The notes beneath the pieces are model-generated. The model ran no database searches. It saw only the letters and a program-made list of their open reading frames with translations, and was not told where the DNA came from. The position numbers and the translations under genes were made by a program. From positions 1 to 64,000 of the forward strand of contig CAMCUP010000010.1 in the NCBI GenBank assembly GCA_945878885.1: a stretch of 64,000 nucleotides of DNA, written 5' to 3'. This DNA is from Polynucleobacter meluiroseus (GTDB taxonomy: Bacteria > Pseudomonadota > Gammaproteobacteria > Burkholderiales > Burkholderiaceae). This document shows positions 52,121 through 61,443 of the stretch, in pieces (the first letter of the stretch is position 1; each line of letters begins with the position of its first letter).

Positions 52121-53305
52121 CTACGGGGTCAATTTTTTTACCCTGAGCCAAATTAAGGCCAACCCAATCACCATTACAGGAATGAGAGATCCCAGATTTA
52201 GGAGTTCCCAGCCTTTTGTGGTAACCAATGCTCCCGAGCCAAATGATGTGAAAGCCATTGTGCTAAATACAAAAAAGTTAATTACTGCTTGAGCTTTATC
52301 TTTTTCTTCGGGACGGTAAGCAGTCATCGCTAAGGTAGTGGAGCCAGTAAATAAAAAATTCCAACCTACTCCGAGTATGAAAAGCGCCAACAAAAATTGA
52401 TGTAGGTCGGTGCCAGTTGAGGCAATAGCAATACAAATTAAATTGAGTATTACTCCAACCCCCATAATTTTGATAGCGCCAAAGCGTTGAATTAGCGAGC
52501 CAGTAAAAAAACCTGGAGCAAACATGCCAATTACGTGCCACTCTAATACGAGGGCAGTATCTGCAAAAGGTAAACCACAAATTTGCATTGCTAAAGGAGT
52601 GGCAGCCATCAGTAAATTCATCACACCATAACCCAGTGAAGCGCCAATCGTAGCCACTAAAAATACCGGTTGGAGCAAAATCGTTTTTAAATCACGCCCT
52701 GCCGAAAGAGGTTGCTGCGATTTAAATTCTTCAGGAAAGGATATAAATTGCATTACGACAATACCGATGATTGCCGCAACTGCTAAGGTTAGGTAGGCCC
52801 CTAAAAATGGCACTGCAAATACGTTTTTTGTCCATGATGCTAAATTGGGTCCTACCACCGCTCCTAAAATTCCGCCAGCTAAAACCCACGATACTGCCTT
52901 ATCACGCAAACTGGCAATGGTTAACTCAGCAGCCGCAAAACGATAGAGTTGACCATTAGCACTGTAATAACCAGCAATAAAAGTGCCTGCCACCAGCAGC
53001 CAAAAATTACTGGAGAGGGCCGCATAAGCGCAAATTAACGCAGAAATAAAGGCAATGAATAAACCGAGCTGAAAGGAGCGGCGTCGACCAAATTGATGCT
53101 GCGTTTTAGCAACGATTGAGGTCGACAATGCACCCCCAACTACATAACCCATAATTGGTAAAGTTGCCATCCAAGACAAAGGACTTAAGCTGAGGCCAAC
53201 CAAGCCATTAATGGCAATAAAAGTGACATTGTTGGTTAAAAAAAGCCCTTGGCAAATTATTAATAAACCTAAATTCTTATTAAATAAAGTAGCTGGTGCT
53301 TTCAT
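52121..53305 (-). CDS. MFS transporter
   Basis: About 394 residues from ATG 53305 (a TTG 18 nt upstream is in frame). Twelve membrane helices; the 2-3 loop reads AKTQHQFGRRRSFQLG. It likely moves a small molecule across the inner membrane. It is convergent with the TPR gene, with 2 nt between stops, and divergent from the phosphatase-like gene. No substrate clue. Confidence 0.88.
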   Translation of the reverse strand: MKAPATLFNKNLGLLIICQGLFLTNNVTFIAINGLVGLSLSPLSWMATLPIMGYVVGGALSTSIVAKTQHQFGRRRSFQLGLFIAFISALICAYAALSSNFWLLVAGTFIAGYYSANGQLYRFAAAELTIASLRDKAVSWVLAGGILGAVVGPNLASWTKNVFAVPFLGAYLTLAVAAIIGIVVMQFISFPEEFKSQQPLSAGRDLKTILLQPVFLVATIGASLGYGVMNLLMAATPLAMQICGLPFADTALVLEWHVIGMFAPGFFTGSLIQRFGAIKIMGVGVILNLICIAIASTGTDLHQFLLALFILGVGWNFLFTGSTTLAMTAYRPEEKDKAQAVINFFVFSTMAFTSFGSGALVTTKGWELLNLGSLIPVMVIGLALIWLRVKKLTP

Positions 53306-53440
53306 CCCGAGTAAGATCCACAAATTGTTAAAAAATGATAGGATAGCTCCAGCTCATTTTGGGTAGATTTATTCCGCATCTATAGGAATGTAACCTATTT
53401 TTATTGGTCTGAATTTTTGCTATTATTTTTTTAGGTAATT

Positions 53441-54034
53441 ATGAAAATTATTATTGCACGCCATTCTGAGAAATTAAATGCTCCAAGTCTTTCGGAGACA
53501 GGCATCATGAGGGCGCAAGCACTCTCGGATCAATATTTGGGGCGACATGCTAGCCATTCATTATTTGCAAAAAATGAGTTGCCAGCTGCTTTAATGGCAA
53601 TGACCTTGCATACCATTGAAACGATGGCACCGATTGCTAGCAGTTGGAATATGCCGATCATGACTTATTGGGCAGAGGCAGGACTTGCTCGGATCCATAT
53701 GGCGGGGCAAAATGTACGCAATCAATTAGCTGCTGCAGACCTATTAAATACCACTAGATATGCTGATAAAACAGTGCTGATGATTTGGGAACATTTTCAT
53801 ATTGCTAGTGCTGCGCTAGAGGCTGAATTTGCTGGAGAAAAAGTTACCTTGAGGCAATTACTCAATTTAGATCAACTTACAGGAGTACCCACGACTTGGC
53901 CAGATGATGTCTATGATTATTTTTGGATTGTCAAATATAAAACTGGGAATATAACTCCCCAATCATTTCAAATGATCCGCCAACAATTTGTTGCTCCTTA
54001 TGCTCATTTACCATCTGACGTTTGGCCTTCCTAA
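53441..54034 (+). CDS. Histidine-phosphatase-like protein, variant active site
   Basis: 197 residues. The nucleophile motif IIARHSEK is near the N-terminus, and a second His lies in LMIWEHFHIAS, the RHxEK/WEH pattern of a histidine phosphatase branch. The usual second Arg motif appears as MTLHTIETM, with His where Arg is normally found, so activity is uncertain. No signal peptide. Preceded by a weak ribosome site (TAGGT). Confidence 0.72.
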   Translation: MKIIIARHSEKLNAPSLSETGIMRAQALSDQYLGRHASHSLFAKNELPAALMAMTLHTIETMAPIASSWNMPIMTYWAEAGLARIHMAGQNVRNQLAAADLLNTTRYADKTVLMIWEHFHIASAALEAEFAGEKVTLRQLLNLDQLTGVPTTWPDDVYDYFWIVKYKTGNITPQSFQMIRQQFVAPYAHLPSDVWPS

Positions 54035-54095
54035 TTATTCATAATTAATAGCATAAAATGATCTATTCATTTGTTGTAATCACTTATCGGTCTAC

Positions 54096-55337
54096 ATGCT
54101 ATTTAATCAACTCGCTTTATCTGCACCTATTTTGCGTGCTGTGCAAGAAGAAGGCTATACAACGCCTACCCCAATTCAAATTCAATCAATTCCAGCAGTC
54201 TTAAAGGGCGGAGATTTACTGGCCGCAGCGCAAACAGGTACTGGTAAAACTGCAGGCTTTACCTTACCAATTTTACAAAGATTGATGGACTCGAAAGCTA
54301 GTGAAACAAATGCGCGTCGCCAAATACGGGCCTTAATTTTGACGCCGACCCGCGAGCTAGCGGCGCAAGTACATCAATCCGTTTTAACTTATGGCAAATA
54401 CACGCCATTAAAATCGGCGGTAATTTTTGGCGGTGTCGGTGCAAATCCGCAAATTAATGCGATTAAAAAAGGCCTTGATATTTTGGTAGCTACCCCAGGA
54501 CGTTTAATCGACTTAATTGGACAAGGCTTTATCTCATTAAAGGAAATCGAAATTTTGGTTTTAGATGAAGCTGATCGTATGTTAGACATGGGTTTTTTGC
54601 CAGACATTAAACGTATTTTGGCCTTATTACCAAAAGCACGCCAGAACCTATTGTTTTCAGCAACTTTTTCTCCCGAAATAAAAACTCTGGCGAATACTTT
54701 ATTAAAAAACCCTGCACTAATTGAAGTAGCACGCAGTAATAGTACTCATGAAGCAATTACTCAAAAAATTTATCCAGTCGATAAAAATAAAAAACAGGCA
54801 TTATTAGCTTATCTTATTAAAGCGAATCACTGGCAGCAGGTGCTGGTCTTTACGCGGACGAAACATGGTGCTAATAAGCTCGTCACGCAGCTTGGAAAAG
54901 ATGGCATCACTTGCATGGCTATTCATGGGAATAAAAGTCAATCGGCCCGTACTAAAGCGTTGGCAGACTTTAAGTCTGGAAAAATCACTGCTTTAGTAGC
55001 AACCGATATAGCAGCAAGGGGTATTGATATTGATCAACTACCTCATGTGGTTAATTACGATTTACCTAATGTACCTGAAGACTATGTACATCGGGTTGGC
55101 AGAACCGGCCGAGCCGGCTCGAATGGAGTAGCAATTTCATTAGTTTGTATCGATGAATTGGGGCTATTAAAAGATATTGAGAAATTAACTAAACAAATTA
55201 TTCCGCAAGAAATTATTTCAGGATTTGAGGTGGACCCTAAGATTAGTATTCAGCTGATTAAGGCAGCACATCCTGCCAAATTTAAGGCAAAACCTAAATC
55301 AAAAACAGGGAACTCTGGATTTCGGCAAAAGAAGTAG
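54096..55337 (+). CDS. rhlE: ATP-dependent RNA helicase RhlE (DEAD-box)
   Basis: 413 residues. All DEAD-box motifs are present: Q motif ([11 protein letters not shown]), AQTGTGKT (I), PTRELA (Ia), TPGR (Ib), DEAD (II), SAT (III), and [11 protein letters not shown] and [10 protein letters not shown] (V, VI). The N-terminus ([19 protein letters not shown]) is that of RhlE. It unwinds RNA during ribosome maturation or mRNA turnover. The C-terminal ~35 residues are Lys-rich (KAKPKSK), for RNA binding. It stands alone. Confidence 0.95.
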   Translation: MLFNQLALSAPILRAVQEEGYTTPTPIQIQSIPAVLKGGDLLAAAQTGTGKTAGFTLPILQRLMDSKASETNARRQIRALILTPTRELAAQVHQSVLTYGKYTPLKSAVIFGGVGANPQINAIKKGLDILVATPGRLIDLIGQGFISLKEIEILVLDEADRMLDMGFLPDIKRILALLPKARQNLLFSATFSPEIKTLANTLLKNPALIEVARSNSTHEAITQKIYPVDKNKKQALLAYLIKANHWQQVLVFTRTKHGANKLVTQLGKDGITCMAIHGNKSQSARTKALADFKSGKITALVATDIAARGIDIDQLPHVVNYDLPNVPEDYVHRVGRTGRAGSNGVAISLVCIDELGLLKDIEKLTKQIIPQEIISGFEVDPKISIQLIKAAHPAKFKAKPKSKTGNSGFRQKK

Positions 55338-55460
55338 GATTTGCTTTAAAGCCCCAAGGTTTTAGGACCATTACTAGGGTTACTACTAGCTTCCCATTTG
55401 TTTTATATTGGCAGAAGATTGCATATATAGCTTATTTTCCAAATAAACAAGGGATTAGAA

Positions 55461-55937
55461 ATGCAAAAGTCTTTACTGATTAATGCCGATAAATGCACTG
55501 GTTGCCTCCAGTGTGAAATGGCCTGTAGTTATGAACATTATGGGATCTTTAATCCTTCTAAATCCCGAATTCGGGTCTTTGATTTTCACAATACGGGAAT
55601 CAAGGTGCCCTATACCTGCACTCAATGCGATGAGGCGTGGTGTTTAAAGGCCTGCCCTGTTGATGCCATTTCCATAGATCTAGTAACGGGCGCAAAAGTA
55701 GTCTCTGAGGATACTTGTGTGGGCTGCAAAGTTTGCACAATTGCTTGTCCTTTTGGCACGATTAATTATGTGCAAGATACTGGCAAGGTACAAAAGTGTG
55801 ATTTGTGTTCTGGCGATCCCGCTTGCGCAACCGCGTGTCCAACCGATGCTATCACCTATGTAGACGCCGATTGGACTGGGCTCGATCGCATGCGCGAATG
55901 GGCCAATAAGCTTGGCAATCAAGCCAGCACTAACTAA
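55461..55937 (+). CDS. aorA: AorA-type [4Fe-4S] subunit of tungsten aldehyde oxidoreductase
   Basis: 158 residues with four cysteine motifs: CTGCLQCEMACSYEHYG, CTQCDEAWCLKACPVDA, CVGCKVCTIACPFG and CDLCSGDPACATACPTDA. It is a small electron carrier of the kind that polymerises with AorB in Aromatoleum-type enzymes. A good ribosome site (AAGGGAT) lies before the ATG. It is the first gene of a five-gene set; spacing to the next gene is 20 nt. Confidence 0.88.
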   Translation: MQKSLLINADKCTGCLQCEMACSYEHYGIFNPSKSRIRVFDFHNTGIKVPYTCTQCDEAWCLKACPVDAISIDLVTGAKVVSEDTCVGCKVCTIACPFGTINYVQDTGKVQKCDLCSGDPACATACPTDAITYVDADWTGLDRMREWANKLGNQASTN

Positions 55938-55957
55938 TTATTGAATAGGAAAATACT

Positions 55958-57802
55958 ATGTCTTGGGCCGGGAAACTACTGCGCGTTAATTTAACTAAAG
56001 GCACTTGCAAGTCTGAGCCTTTGAATATGGAGTGGGCTAAAACCTATTTGGGCTCGCGGGGCTTAGCCACGAAATATTTTGTCGATGAAGTTGATCCTAA
56101 GGTCGATCCTTTATCAGCTGAAAATAAAATTATTTGGGCAACTGGGCCGTTAACAGGCACCATGGCTTCTACTGGGGGGCGTTTTACTGTGGTCACCAAG
56201 GGCCCTTTAACCGGTGCAATTGCTTGTTCTAATTCAGGTGGCTATTTAGGCGCTGAATTAAAAATGGCCGGTTGGGATATGGTTATTTTTGAAGGTAAGT
56301 CACCTAAGCCGGTCTACCTTTATATTGAAGATGATCGTGCTGAGTTAGTAGATGCCGGTGACTTATGGGGCAAAACAGTATGGGAAACCGAGCCCGCGAT
56401 CAAAATAAAACATCAAGATCCCCAAATTCGAGTGTCTTGCATTGGCCGTGCCGGTGAAAATCAAGTGTATTTTGCCGCGATCGTAAACGACTTACATCGC
56501 GCTGCAGGCCGCTCTGGTGTTGGTGCGGTGATGGGCAGTAAAAATTTAAAAGCCCTGGCAGTCCGTGGCACCAAAGGCGTTGGTAATATCAAAAATCCTA
56601 AAGCTTTTATGGCGGCAGTAAATGCTGGCAAAGCGGTTTTAGCCGGGCATGCTGTAACCGGCCAAGGTTTACCAACTTATGGCACTCAAGTATTAATGAA
56701 TGTGATCAATGAGGTGGGGGCATTACCTACTCGCAATCATCAGGATGTGCAATTTGATGGCGCAAAAGATATTTCTGCTGAGGCTATGGCAGTTGAACGC
56801 GCTGATGGTAAATCCCATTTAGTAACCACCCAAGCTTGCTTTGCATGCACAATTGCGTGCGGCCGTATTTCACAAATTGATGAGTCGCATTTCACGATTG
56901 AAAATAAGCCCCAATATAAAAATACCTCGGGTGGTCTTGAGTATGAGGCTGCCTGGGCTTTAGGCGCAGCTAATGGCGTTAATGATCTGGAAGCATTGCA
57001 GTATGCCAATATGATTTGTAACGAAGATGGTTTTGATCCAATTACTTTTGGCGCTACAGTTGGTGCAGTGATGGAAATGTATGAAATGGGTGTCTTAACC
57101 AAAGAGCAGCTCGGCATTGAAGCGCCTTTTGGTTCGGTCAAAGCACTCTGTCACTTTGCTGAAATTACTGCGCAAGGAATTGGCTTTGGCAAAGAAATTG
57201 CCTTGGGTTCTGCTCGGCTGACAGCTAAATATGGGCAGCCTGATTTATCAATGAGCGTTAAAGGTCAAGAGTTTCCGGCTTACGATGGGCGCGTTATTCA
57301 GGGTATTGGTTTGGCTTATGCCACTTCTAATCGTGGCGCCTGTCATTTACGGGGATACACCATCGCTTCGGAAGTATTAGGTATTCCGGTTAAAACCGAG
57401 CCAGCAGATACAGATGGCAAGCCTGAATTAGTAAAAGCCTTTCAAGATGCTACCGCAGCCTTTGATTCGGCTGGCTTGTGTATTTTCACTAGCTTTGCGT
57501 GGACGCTAGCCGACGTTGCGCCCCAACTGCAAGCCGCTTGTGGAGACGAATTCACAGTCGAAAATTTAACTTTAATTGGCGAGCGTATTTGGAATATGGA
57601 GCGCGACTTTAATAATCGTGCCGGCTTTACTAGTAAAGACGATAAGTTACCGAAGCGCTTAATGACTGAAGCTGCAAAAACAGGACCTGGCAAAGGCACG
57701 GTGTCTGGCTTAGGTAAGATGTTACCCCAGTATTACAAGATTCGCGGCTGGGATAGTGACGGGCAAATTAATGCCGATACCCGCAAGCGTTTAGGTCTTT
57801 AA
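55958..57802 (+). CDS. aorB: Tungsten aldehyde:ferredoxin oxidoreductase catalytic subunit, AorB-type
   Basis: 614 residues, typical AOR length. The N-terminal domain opens LRVNLTKGTCKSEPL and has SRGLATKYF and GGRFTVVTKGPLTGA. The [4Fe-4S] ligands are CFACTIAC (C-x2-C-x3-C) plus a distant Cys in DSAGLCIFTSF. The enzyme holds one tungsten on two pyranopterins and oxidises aldehydes to acids, or reduces acids at low potential. Ribosome site AGGAAA before the ATG. It is 8 nt from the FAD subunit gene. The AOR family is firm; the AorABC type rests on the neighbours. Confidence 0.94.
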   Translation: MSWAGKLLRVNLTKGTCKSEPLNMEWAKTYLGSRGLATKYFVDEVDPKVDPLSAENKIIWATGPLTGTMASTGGRFTVVTKGPLTGAIACSNSGGYLGAELKMAGWDMVIFEGKSPKPVYLYIEDDRAELVDAGDLWGKTVWETEPAIKIKHQDPQIRVSCIGRAGENQVYFAAIVNDLHRAAGRSGVGAVMGSKNLKALAVRGTKGVGNIKNPKAFMAAVNAGKAVLAGHAVTGQGLPTYGTQVLMNVINEVGALPTRNHQDVQFDGAKDISAEAMAVERADGKSHLVTTQACFACTIACGRISQIDESHFTIENKPQYKNTSGGLEYEAAWALGAANGVNDLEALQYANMICNEDGFDPITFGATVGAVMEMYEMGVLTKEQLGIEAPFGSVKALCHFAEITAQGIGFGKEIALGSARLTAKYGQPDLSMSVKGQEFPAYDGRVIQGIGLAYATSNRGACHLRGYTIASEVLGIPVKTEPADTDGKPELVKAFQDATAAFDSAGLCIFTSFAWTLADVAPQLQAACGDEFTVENLTLIGERIWNMERDFNNRAGFTSKDDKLPKRLMTEAAKTGPGKGTVSGLGKMLPQYYKIRGWDSDGQINADTRKRLGL

Positions 57803-57810
57803 ATACCGCT

Positions 57811-59070
57811 ATGAAGCATGTCATTATTGGCAATGGGCCAGCTGGCGTTATTGCAGCTGAGACCATTCGCAAGCGATGCCCCGTTGACGAGATTGTGCTA
57901 ATCGGTGATGAGACCTCACCCCCATATTCCCGGATGGCAATACCTTATTTATTGGTTGGCAATATTGACGAATCGGGAACTTATTTGCGGAAAACTGCCA
58001 AGCATTTCGAGCAACTAAAAATTCAACAACTTCAGGGTAGGGTGCTTTCACTCGACGCCAAAAATAAAGCACTGCAAGTTGAAGATGGCAATAAAAAACT
58101 ACAAAAAATTAATTTTGATAAGTTACTTATTGCTACTGGGTCAGTACCCGTACAACCCCCCATTCCCGGAATTGATTTACCAGGAGTCCATCATTGTTGG
58201 ACTTTAGAAGACGCCCGTGCAATTGATAAATTAGCTAAACCCGGAGCCCGTGTTTTACAAATGGGGGCAGGTTTTATTGGTTGCATCATTCTTGAGGCTT
58301 TAGCAAGTAGAGAGGTAGAGCTGACTGTTGTTGAAATGGGTAACCGCATGGTGCCACGCATGATGACTGAAAAAGCAGGCGGCTTAATTAAAGAATGGGT
58401 GCAAGCTAAAGGTATCACCGTTTTTACAGATACTAAAGTGGAGGCAATTACCCAAGGTAAATCAGCTTTAGCAGTGAAATTATCGAATGGTCAAACCATC
58501 GAGGTTGATTTGGTGATCTCTGCAGCAGGCGTACGTCCCAATATTGGGTTTTTGAAAGACTCGGGGCTAGACATCAAAACAGGAATCTTAGTTAATGAGC
58601 AGATGCAAAGTTCGGTTGCCGATATTTATGCAGCGGGTGATGTGACTGAAAGCGTTGATTTTCTCACTGGAGAGCGCATGATTAATGCAATTCAACCCAA
58701 TGCTGCAGAGCAAGCAGGAGTTGCTGCGATCAATATGGCCGGTGGAAAAGTTAGCAGTATCGGTACTTTACAGGTGAATGTATTGGATACCTTAGGTTTA
58801 ATTGCATCCTCATTTGGTTTATGGTCTGGAGCTAAAGGTGGTGATCACATTGAACTTTGTGACCCTCAACGATTCAAATATCTACGTTTAGAATTTTTAG
58901 GCGATGTGTTAATTGGTGCAACTAGCTTAGGTTTTACTGAGCATGTTGGTGTCTTACGTGGCTTGATACAGACCAAGATTGCCTTAGGCGCCTGGAAAGA
59001 AAGGTTGCTGCAAGATCCTACCCTGCTAGTGGAAGCGTATTTAGCGCAAGGGCAAGCACAATCTGCTTGA
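57811..59070 (+). CDS. aorC: AorC-type FAD/NAD(P)-binding subunit
   Basis: 419 residues. FAD site IIGNGPAGVIAAETI at the N-terminus, NAD site LQMGAGFIGCIILEAL (~residue 150) and the second FAD motif ADIYAAGDVTE. It belongs to the pyridine-nucleotide disulfide oxidoreductase fold without redox-active cysteine pair. In AorABC enzymes it passes electrons between the iron-sulfur chain and NAD. It sits 8 nt after aorB, supporting that role. Confidence 0.9.
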   Translation: MKHVIIGNGPAGVIAAETIRKRCPVDEIVLIGDETSPPYSRMAIPYLLVGNIDESGTYLRKTAKHFEQLKIQQLQGRVLSLDAKNKALQVEDGNKKLQKINFDKLLIATGSVPVQPPIPGIDLPGVHHCWTLEDARAIDKLAKPGARVLQMGAGFIGCIILEALASREVELTVVEMGNRMVPRMMTEKAGGLIKEWVQAKGITVFTDTKVEAITQGKSALAVKLSNGQTIEVDLVISAAGVRPNIGFLKDSGLDIKTGILVNEQMQSSVADIYAAGDVTESVDFLTGERMINAIQPNAAEQAGVAAINMAGGKVSSIGTLQVNVLDTLGLIASSFGLWSGAKGGDHIELCDPQRFKYLRLEFLGDVLIGATSLGFTEHVGVLRGLIQTKIALGAWKERLLQDPTLLVEAYLAQGQAQSA

Positions 59071-59088
59071 ATGAATTAAGCTTTACTT

Positions 59089-59343
59089 ATGCAAGTTACC
59101 CTCAAGCTTTTTGCCAGCCTCAATCGCTATTTACCCGCCAATAAAATCAATACGATTGAGGCGATTATTCAGGTGCCTGATGGCGCTACTGTAAGTCAAG
59201 TGATGGATATTCATTTTATCCCCCATCCACAAGCCCACTTAGTCATGATTAATGGTAAATATATTCCGCCACAAGATCGCTTGAACTCGGTTTTAAAAGA
59301 AAATGATGCCCTGGCTATTTGCCCCCCGGTTGCAGGCGGTTAA
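59089..59343 (+). CDS. MoaD/ThiS-family sulfur carrier of the AOR cluster
   Basis: 84 residues of ubiquitin-like fold ending in PPVAGG, the double-glycine tail that is adenylated and thiocarboxylated to carry sulfur. MoaD-type proteins donate the dithiolene sulfurs of the pterin cofactor. A dedicated copy inside an AOR operon suggests cofactor synthesis or maturation for this tungstoenzyme. It follows aorC by 18 nt. Confidence 0.88.
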   Translation: MQVTLKLFASLNRYLPANKINTIEAIIQVPDGATVSQVMDIHFIPHPQAHLVMINGKYIPPQDRLNSVLKENDALAICPPVAGG

Positions 59344-59351
59344 TTTTTAGG

Positions 59352-59657
59352 GTGAATGCAATTCAAGTACAGCGAGTGATGGGTTGTTCGGCGGAAGATT
59401 TAATTCGTTGGCTACCAAACGCTTTGGGTGAATTATTACAATCAACTGCAGTAGCAATCGATGATAAATCGTCTTATCAAGTACCAAATGCCATATTAAG
59501 CATCACTGGCCACACAAAAACCCCTCAACAAATTGCTTTACTGAAAACTCCTGTGCTTGAGGTCAATTTTTCATTTGCAATGAGTGCTTTTAATGAAGAG
59601 CAAGTAGCGCAGGTGATGGCTAAATTTGATTTATATACCCGTAGGGGCGGGGGTTAA
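59352..59657 (+). CDS. Unknown protein, fifth gene of the AOR cluster
   Basis: About 101 residues from GTG 59352, 8 nt after the MoaD-like gene; a longer frame starts inside that gene and an ATG at 59379 is the shorter option. It is a soluble protein with EDLIRWLPNALGELLQS near the start and VLEVNFSFAMSAFNEEQVAQ near the end, closing RRGGG. I do not recognise a family. Position suggests help in maturing or regulating the aldehyde oxidoreductase. It is convergent with the DUF3443 gene, with 15 nt between stops. Confidence 0.7.
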   Translation: MNAIQVQRVMGCSAEDLIRWLPNALGELLQSTAVAIDDKSSYQVPNAILSITGHTKTPQQIALLKTPVLEVNFSFAMSAFNEEQVAQVMAKFDLYTRRGGG

Positions 59658-59672
59658 GACTAAAAGAATAGG

Positions 59673-60908
59673 TTAATTTGTATAAGCGTAATAAGGTCCA
59701 ATACCTGCGCTACTCGTTCGCCCAGTAATGCCGATAAATACACTTTTGCCAAAGAAAAAGGGTAGGCCCCAGTCAAATAAATTGCCCCCAATTTGACCGG
59801 TAATATTGTTGTAAGCATAGTTGCCATTAGCGACTAAAGTTTTAGCATTGGCGGCAGAAAAACTCACATTACTTAAAACATTATTCTTTAAAGTTAGAGA
59901 GGCCATATATGATTGAGTGACAGCGGGACAATAAAACCCCGACAATGTGAACGATGAACAGTTAACCAAGACAGAACTTAAACTACCAGATGGAAAATAG
60001 AGCCCATTTGAACCGCTATCGATAAAACTACTGTTAAAAGTGGTGTTATTAAAAATGGTGGTAAATAGCCCGCTGCTATTAGTCGGAATAACATAAGACC
60101 CAACTGATGAATTATTAGTTTGGGTATCAATACCAAAGGTTAGCGAGCCGGTGACCAATTTGGCCCCTGTAGCGCCAACTGAGGGAAGTTTAAGAATCAC
60201 ACCATTGTTATTAACCGGAAAAGCGGCAACGGGATTTTGCACCTGTAAATTAGGGGCTAGACTAAGACTAATACGACAATTATTTAAAGCAGTTGGCACA
60301 CAGTTAAAGTAACTTTGGTTGTCGTTAATAAATAAGCCAACCCCTAAAATACCATTTGTCTTTAGGGTAGTAGAGATTTGTGTATTCTGTGAGCCACCAC
60401 AGGCACTAGGAATAGTGCTATAGCTAGGATCTGCCAGAATTTGAATCGGAATTGAGCTAGCTACTTCTGCACTCATTTTGACATCAGCTAATTTCACCGG
60501 ACCCCAAGCATCGCCACTAATAAATGAGGCACATTCAAGAATGGGCGCATAATTAACGACAACTTGAGTGAGTTGTAATGAGGTAATAGTAGAGGCTAAA
60601 ACGCGTAAACCCGTTGAACCGGTATCTAGCAGAATGTTATCAACTGTCTTGCAAATGTTTGTGCCAGGTTGACAGATGGTTACACTAACATAAGGCGTAT
60701 TAACATTTTTTGCTGTACCTGCGCCAACATTGATGCTAATCGAATTAGCCGACAAATTAACACTGGGTAAAGAGCTTTGATCACTGTCAGAAGATGAGCT
60801 ACTCGAGCTACCACCGCCACAAGCCACCAAAATAATGGCAAAAAAAGTGATTAGCAGACCACGTAAAACTACTGTTAGGAATTCCCTTAAGAAAAGCATG
60901 CCGCCCAT
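59673..60908 (-). CDS. DUF3443 lipoprotein
   Basis: 411 residues. A signal peptide with lipobox LVACGG is followed by a Ser-rich linker and a beta-rich domain with LLDTGSTGLRVLAS, FIDSGSNGLYFPSG and GVGLFINDN. The two D-[ST]-G-S motifs recall aspartic-protease-like folds. This is the DUF3443 pattern; function unknown. It is located 3 nt after the DUF2844 gene, the usual partner, and both are exported. Confidence 0.85.
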   Translation of the reverse strand: MGGMLFLREFLTVVLRGLLITFFAIILVACGGGSSSSSSSDSDQSSLPSVNLSANSISINVGAGTAKNVNTPYVSVTICQPGTNICKTVDNILLDTGSTGLRVLASTITSLQLTQVVVNYAPILECASFISGDAWGPVKLADVKMSAEVASSIPIQILADPSYSTIPSACGGSQNTQISTTLKTNGILGVGLFINDNQSYFNCVPTALNNCRISLSLAPNLQVQNPVAAFPVNNNGVILKLPSVGATGAKLVTGSLTFGIDTQTNNSSVGSYVIPTNSSGLFTTIFNNTTFNSSFIDSGSNGLYFPSGSLSSVLVNCSSFTLSGFYCPAVTQSYMASLTLKNNVLSNVSFSAANAKTLVANGNYAYNNITGQIGGNLFDWGLPFFFGKSVFIGITGRTSSAGIGPYYAYTN

Positions 60909-60911
60909 GAT

Positions 60912-61361
60912 CTACTGAAGATTCGCAGGTGTCATGCCAGCAGGAAATTGCTTAGGTAAATAAGCGCGTCCCAGATACCCGCCCATAACCCCACCCGATT
61001 CAATCACGATATTGTCATCTTGAACAAAAATTGCCCGCGGGTTATTTTGCAGTGCTGTGAGATAGTTTGAATAATAGGCCCCTAACACCACTTGAAAATT
61101 AGGTAAGTTTGGGCCTTTCCAAGTAATCGCAAAAACATTGCCATTGGTAGTTAGATATTCTTTAATTACTAAACCTGGATTAATGGTTTGAGTATAAATG
61201 GTGTAGCCAGTTTGCGTCGAGGAGCTAAGAGTTGAGCCAAAAGTCTTTTGTTCTTGATTGATGCTGGCAAGATTACCGCCTAATTCTGCTTGAGACGCTA
61301 GGGGCAAAGCTAAAATAAAAATACTGAAAATAGTAAATAAAGCAGTTTGTATAATTTTCAT
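60912..61361 (-). CDS. DUF2844 exported protein
   Basis: 149 residues. A signal peptide (ending ASQAEL) is followed by the block YTIYTQTINPGLVIKEYLTT, then GNVFAITWKGPNLPNFQVVLGAYY, typical of DUF2844. Function unknown. It is the upstream partner of the DUF3443 gene, separated by 3 nt, and follows the GH5 gene across a terminator, so it likely has its own promoter in the 82-nt gap. Confidence 0.87.
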   Translation of the reverse strand: MKIIQTALFTIFSIFILALPLASQAELGGNLASINQEQKTFGSTLSSSTQTGYTIYTQTINPGLVIKEYLTTNGNVFAITWKGPNLPNFQVVLGAYYSNYLTALQNNPRAIFVQDDNIVIESGGVMGGYLGRAYLPKQFPAGMTPANLQ

Positions 61362-61389
61362 AGAATTACTTCGAAATGGGATAAAAACT

Positions 61390-61425
61390 AATCTTAGTCT
61401 AAGGCTGGGACCTTAGGCTAAGATT
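61390..61425 (-). terminator. Rho-independent terminator after the GH5 gene
   Basis: On the minus strand AATCTTAG-C-CTAAGG, a 6-nt loop, and CCTTAG-A-CTAAGATT form a stem of 8 + 6 bp with one mismatch, followed by AGTTTTTATC. It starts 18 nt after the GH5 stop codon. This is the best terminator in the window. Confidence 0.85.
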
Positions 61426-61443
61426 TTATGCTGAATTGACAAC

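Noticed and set aside
55408..55422. Possible sigma-54 promoter (TTGG...TTGC) upstream of aorA
   Set aside because: The GG and GC are separated by 9 nt; sigma-54 sites need 10. Without correct spacing the match is not convincing.
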